Made by a program: the position numbers and the translations under genes
Shown: piece by piece, positions 63,913-64,000 of the stretch
Layout of the letters: each line of letters starts with the position of its first letter
Position numbering within the stretch: the first letter of the stretch is position 1
Notes under the pieces: generated by a model
The model's input: the letters and a program-made list of their open reading frames with translations, nothing else
The model's database searches: none
Told to the model about the DNA's origin: nothing
Assembly (NCBI GenBank): GCA_021828865.1
Contig: JAJZCW010000010.1
Span: forward strand, 1-64,000
Reading direction: 5' to 3'
Length of the DNA stretch: 64,000 bases
Source: Bacillota bacterium
GTDB lineage: Bacteria; Bacillota; Bacilli; Alicyclobacillales; SLC66

Positions 63913-64000
63913 TTAATAGATGCCCAACAGTATCAGTACATACTGAATTAGCCACATCAGCCCTTTTTCCGCAAAGTAATACGCAATGATGGCCGCATAC
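63913..64000 (-). CDS. ylmG: YggT family membrane protein, C-terminal end (partial)
   Basis: Only the last 29 codons are inside the window. They read as a hydrophobic end (AIIAYYFAEKGLMWLIQYVLIL) closing with GIY and a TAA 16 bp before ylmH. Position upstream of ylmH and membrane character fit the YggT/YlmG family. The call rests mainly on context. Confidence 0.6.
   Translation of the reverse strand, partial: YAAIIAYYFAEKGLMWLIQYVLILLGIY

Overview
The window is a long, almost uninterrupted housekeeping region of a spore-forming, low-to-moderate-GC Firmicute. Gene order follows the Bacillus ylmH-divIVA-ileS-lspA-pyr-priA-prkC-recG-fab-smc-ffh-trmD block nearly gene for gene. A 26-residue spoVM gene, a ylyA-like DksA/TraR gene, fapR, PrkC/PrpC and remA support Bacillales. 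The 16S 5' fragment and the general look of the proteins suggest a relative of the Alicyclobacillaceae; that family assignment is inference. No prophage, insertion sequence, CRISPR array or tRNA gene is visible.

Nearly everything is on the minus strand, so it reads from right to left. At the right edge are the end of a YggT-like protein, ylmH, divIVA, ileS (with hairpins in its leader), DUF5665, a DksA-like gene, lspA and rluD. Next comes a complete, tightly overlapping pyrimidine operon pyrR-pyrB-pyrC-carA-carB-pyrK-pyrD-pyrF-pyrE. It starts from one promoter and one PyrR-type attenuator. An MFS gene with its own promoter follows. A plus-strand island (SDR enzyme, rqcH, esterase) lies between MFS and a P-type Ca2+ ATPase. 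Then come yicC, remA, rpoZ (gmk missing from its usual place), coaBC, priA, def, fmt, rsmB, rlmN, prpC, prkC, rsgA, rpe and spoVM. rpmB is on the plus strand.

Further left are asp23/yloU, recG, psd, a run of tandem hairpins that may be a plus-strand non-coding RNA, and a ylb-type group (rsmD, coaD, ylbK, ylbL, yceD, rpmF). The fatty-acid/phospholipid operon follows (fapR-plsX-fabD-fabG-acpP-fabF), then rnc-smc-ftsY and ylxM-ffh-rpsP-khpA-ylqD-rimM-trmD. Bacillus synteny breaks after trmD. The left 3.5 kb holds a DUF2294 (YbcI-like) gene behind a terminator-containing leader, a degenerate beta-carbonic-anhydrase-like gene, a 49-residue DnaJ-type zinc mini-protein, a Thermus-type isocitrate dehydrogenase, and the start of an rRNA operon with a strong promoter.

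Functionally the window joins translation and ribosome quality control (rpsP, rpmB, rpmF, rimM, trmD, rlmN, rsmB, rsmD, rsgA, rqcH, ylmH), secretion (ffh, ftsY, lspA), chromosome and division functions (smc, recG, priA, divIVA), lipid synthesis, pyrimidine synthesis and Ser/Thr signalling. The observations most worth follow-up are the hairpin cluster at 21.9-22.06 kb, the DUF2294 leader with its carbonic-anhydrase-like and zinc mini-protein neighbours, and two small genes that are easy to miss (spoVM and the zinc protein).
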